Shown piece by piece: positions 5,153 to 7,493 of a stretch of 7,493 nt of DNA. The notes under the pieces are model-generated. The model did not search any database. It was not told the DNA's origin and saw nothing but the letters and a program-made list of their open reading frames with translations. Source of the stretch: Porticoccaceae bacterium (lineage in GTDB: Bacteria; Pseudomonadota; Gammaproteobacteria; Pseudomonadales; Porticoccaceae); contig JASLVT010000054.1 in the NCBI GenBank assembly GCA_030741175.1, positions 1-7,493 of the forward strand. The letters are read 5' to 3'. The translations under genes were made by a program, and so were the position numbers. Position 1 is the first letter of the stretch. The number at the start of each line of letters is the position of its first letter.

Positions 5153-7493
5153 ATGGCTATGAAAACGAGTGCAAAAGTTGTGGTAGTTGGTGGTGGTGTT
5201 GTCGGGGTCAGTACCCTTTACCATCTCGCCAAAAAAGGCTGGACTGACGTGGTTTTAGTTGAGCGAAAGGAATTGACCTCTGGCTCTACTTGGCACGCCG
5301 CAGGTCTGTTGCCTTTATTTAATATGAGCTACTCGGTTGGCAAACTACATCAGTATTCAGTTAACTTTTATCATGAATTGGAAAAAGAAACTGAACAGGA
5401 TGTTGGTTTTAGTGTGGTATCTAATATTCGTCTTGCCGCCAATGAGGATCGCCTGGATGAGTACAAGTACTATGCTGGGGTGGCGCAGACTGTTGGTGTC
5501 GAGGTCAATTTTCTGACGCCGGAGCAGGTCAAAGAAGCCTGGCCAATGGCTAATATCGACGGCCTTATCGGTGCCATACAGCATCCAGATGACGGGTATA
5601 TTCAGCCGGCGGACCTTACGCAGGCCCTAGCTAAGGGTGCCCGCACGCGCGGCGCAGAGATTTATCGTAACACCACAGTCACAGGTATTGAGCAGCAACC
5701 GGATAACAGTTGGATTGTTACAACCGATAAGGGCGATATTCACTGTGAGCATGTGGTGTCTTGTACCGGCAATTTTGCCCGCAAGACTGGTGAAATGGTG
5801 GGTTTGGATATCCCTGTTATTCCAGTAGAGCATCAATACATTGTTACCGATCCGCATCCCGAGGTTTTGGAGCGCAAGGCGCAAGGACTGCCTGAGCAGG
5901 CTGTACTCCGTGAATCTGATGCGGGTTATTACCTGCGTGAAGAGGCCGGTGGCTTTATTCTTGGTCCCTATGAAGAGGGTGCCCCCTGTTGCTATGTGGA
6001 TGGACCCAGTGATCAATCAGAATATGAATTATTTAATGGTGACCTCGATCGTCTTATGCCGCATATTGAAGCCTGTATGGCACGTGTTCCCGCCTTTGCT
6101 GAGGTGGGCGTCAAAACGGTCTACAACGGTGCTATCGCCTATACACCAGATGGTAACCCAATTGTTGGTCCCGCTTGGGGTTTGAAAAACTTCTGGCTCA
6201 ATGAGGGCCATAGTTTTGGTATTACTGCCGCCGGTGGTGCAGGTTGGCAATTGGCAGAGTGGATTATCGACGGTGAGCCCACCGTAGATATGATGGGTGT
6301 CGATCCCCGCCGTTTTGGGCCCTATGCTAGTCGAGGCTATCTGCGGACCAAAAATGAAGAGGCTTACGACCATGTATTCAAGAATCATTATCCCGATGAA
6401 GAACGCAGTGCGGCACGTCCTTTAAAAACCTCACCCTGCTATGAGCGCATGCGCGAGTTGGGAGCAGTCTTTGGTTCGGTTTATGGTTGGGAAAGACCTA
6501 ATTGGTTCGCGCCCGTCGACTATTCGCTGTCTGAGCGAGATCTCGATAAGGCAGATACACTGTGGAATAAAAATCATTCTAAAGCTTTAGATGATGGGCG
6601 TATTGTTGAGAAGAATTCTTTTCGACGTTCCAACTATTTTGATTTTGTCGGTCAAGAGTGTCGCCATGTCAATGAGAAGGTTGGACTTTTGGATATGTCA
6701 GCATTCTCTAAAGCAACGGTCACTGGGCCGGGTGCTGAAGCTTGGTTGAATAGCATTGTGGCTAATACTGTTCCCAAAGGGATTGGCCGCATTGGTCTCT
6801 GTCATATGCTGTCACAAAACGGTGGCGTGCGAGCCGAGTTTACCATCTACAAACGAGCAACAAATAGTTACTACCTCGTATTTGCTGGTGCTCAAGAGCG
6901 TCATGATTGGGATTATCTGTGCAAACTGGCGCCGGACGATGGTTCGGTAAATCTACAAAAAATCACCACTCAGATGGGTGTATTGGTATTGGCGGGGCCA
7001 AAGTCTCGAGATGTGTTGCAAAAGCTTACCGATACCGATCTCTCTAATGACAATTTTAAATGGTTAACTGGTAAATCAATCAATGTTGGTTATGCCCATG
7101 CAGAGGCATTGCGAGTCAACTTTGTTGGCGAATTGGGTTGGGAGTTGCATCATCCGATTGAGATGCAGAACTATATCTTCGATGAGTTAATGAGAGCGGG
7201 CGCTGAGTTTGATATCAAACCCTTCGGCATTCGTGCCATGGACAGTATGCGGCTTGAAAAATCCTACCGTCTGATTCCGCGGGAAATGTCGATTGAATAC
7301 TCTGCTTTTGAATCGGGTTTACATCGTTTTGTTAAGCTCGATAAAGACTGTGATTTTGTCGGTAAGCAGGCGCTGTTGGCATGGCAGAAGAAAGGTTTTG
7401 ATAACTGTTTTGTAACACTGGAGGTTCATGGGGTAACCGATGCTGACGCGCGCGGCTCAGAGGGGCTTTTCAAAGAGGGGCAATTAGTTGGTC
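5153..7493 (+). CDS. Dimethylglycine/sarcosine dehydrogenase-type flavoprotein with GcvT folate domain (3' partial)
   Basis: An open frame of 780 codons runs off the window end. The family is about 810-830 residues, so roughly 30-50 are missing. The N-terminal FAD module (about 7-366) has the dinucleotide fold VVVVGGGVVG (9-18) and GSTWHAAG (44-51). H48 of that motif is the covalent FAD-attachment histidine in mammalian dimethylglycine dehydrogenase. EHQY (226-229) and YYLR (259-262) match catalytic His/Tyr positions of Arthrobacter dimethylglycine oxidase (His225, Tyr259) as I recall them. A linker domain (about 370-425) leads to a GcvT-like folate module from about 427, with LLDMSAFSK (512-520) and GGVRAEFT (557-564). 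The start of the GcvT C-terminal domain follows near 750. The expected reaction is oxidative N-demethylation with transfer of the methylene to THF. The start is either the ATG at 5153 or the one at 5159, which has the better-spaced GAG (5148-5150). There is no signal peptide. The exact substrate (dimethylglycine, sarcosine or another N-methyl amine) is open. Confidence 0.9.
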   Translation, partial: MAMKTSAKVVVVGGGVVGVSTLYHLAKKGWTDVVLVERKELTSGSTWHAAGLLPLFNMSYSVGKLHQYSVNFYHELEKETEQDVGFSVVSNIRLAANEDRLDEYKYYAGVAQTVGVEVNFLTPEQVKEAWPMANIDGLIGAIQHPDDGYIQPADLTQALAKGARTRGAEIYRNTTVTGIEQQPDNSWIVTTDKGDIHCEHVVSCTGNFARKTGEMVGLDIPVIPVEHQYIVTDPHPEVLERKAQGLPEQAVLRESDAGYYLREEAGGFILGPYEEGAPCCYVDGPSDQSEYELFNGDLDRLMPHIEACMARVPAFAEVGVKTVYNGAIAYTPDGNPIVGPAWGLKNFWLNEGHSFGITAAGGAGWQLAEWIIDGEPTVDMMGVDPRRFGPYASRGYLRTKNEEAYDHVFKNHYPDEERSAARPLKTSPCYERMRELGAVFGSVYGWERPNWFAPVDYSLSERDLDKADTLWNKNHSKALDDGRIVEKNSFRRSNYFDFVGQECRHVNEKVGLLDMSAFSKATVTGPGAEAWLNSIVANTVPKGIGRIGLCHMLSQNGGVRAEFTIYKRATNSYYLVFAGAQERHDWDYLCKLAPDDGSVNLQKITTQMGVLVLAGPKSRDVLQKLTDTDLSNDNFKWLTGKSINVGYAHAEALRVNFVGELGWELHHPIEMQNYIFDELMRAGAEFDIKPFGIRAMDSMRLEKSYRLIPREMSIEYSAFESGLHRFVKLDKDCDFVGKQALLAWQKKGFDNCFVTLEVHGVTDADARGSEGLFKEGQLVG

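Noticed and set aside
5627..6388. Minus-strand ORFs of 129 and 119 codons
   Set aside because: They lie opposite the conserved flavoprotein frame, which carries clear FAD and active-site motifs, so these are shadows.

Overview
The window looks like chromosomal DNA from a gammaproteobacterium, plausibly a marine heterotroph. This rests on the protein sequences and on moderate, fairly uniform base composition judged by eye; no taxonomic marker is present. I see no tRNA, rRNA, CRISPR array, insertion sequence or phage gene. Nearly all of the window is coding, with two real gaps: 142 bp between the two minus-strand genes and about 254 bp between the divergent genes.

Left part (1-2143, plus strand): the distal end of a respiratory complex I (nuo) operon. 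It holds the last 86 residues of NuoM, then the whole of NuoN (4-bp ATGA overlap), then a small two-CBS-domain protein about 20 bp behind nuoN that is probably co-transcribed. This block encodes proton-pumping membrane subunits plus a likely nucleotide-sensing accessory protein.

Middle (2144-4898, minus strand): formate-tetrahydrofolate ligase (fhs), followed downstream by a P-loop kinase of the D-glycerate 3-kinase family. The kinase and CBS genes converge so tightly that their stop codons abut (TAG|CTA).

Right part (4899-7493): a divergent control region with several inverted repeats. Beyond it is a plus-strand gene, cut by the window edge, for a large two-module flavoprotein of the dimethylglycine/sarcosine dehydrogenase type (FAD oxidase module plus GcvT-like folate module).

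The metabolic genes fit together. The flavoprotein would demethylate an N-methyl amine such as dimethylglycine or sarcosine and pass the C1 unit to tetrahydrofolate. Fhs would exchange 10-formyl-THF with formate and ATP. Glycerate kinase would feed glycerate, for example from serine, into 3-phosphoglycerate. This is a one-carbon/methylamine utilisation neighbourhood beside complex I. The parts are known families. The least explained sequence is the structured divergent region at 4899-5152.
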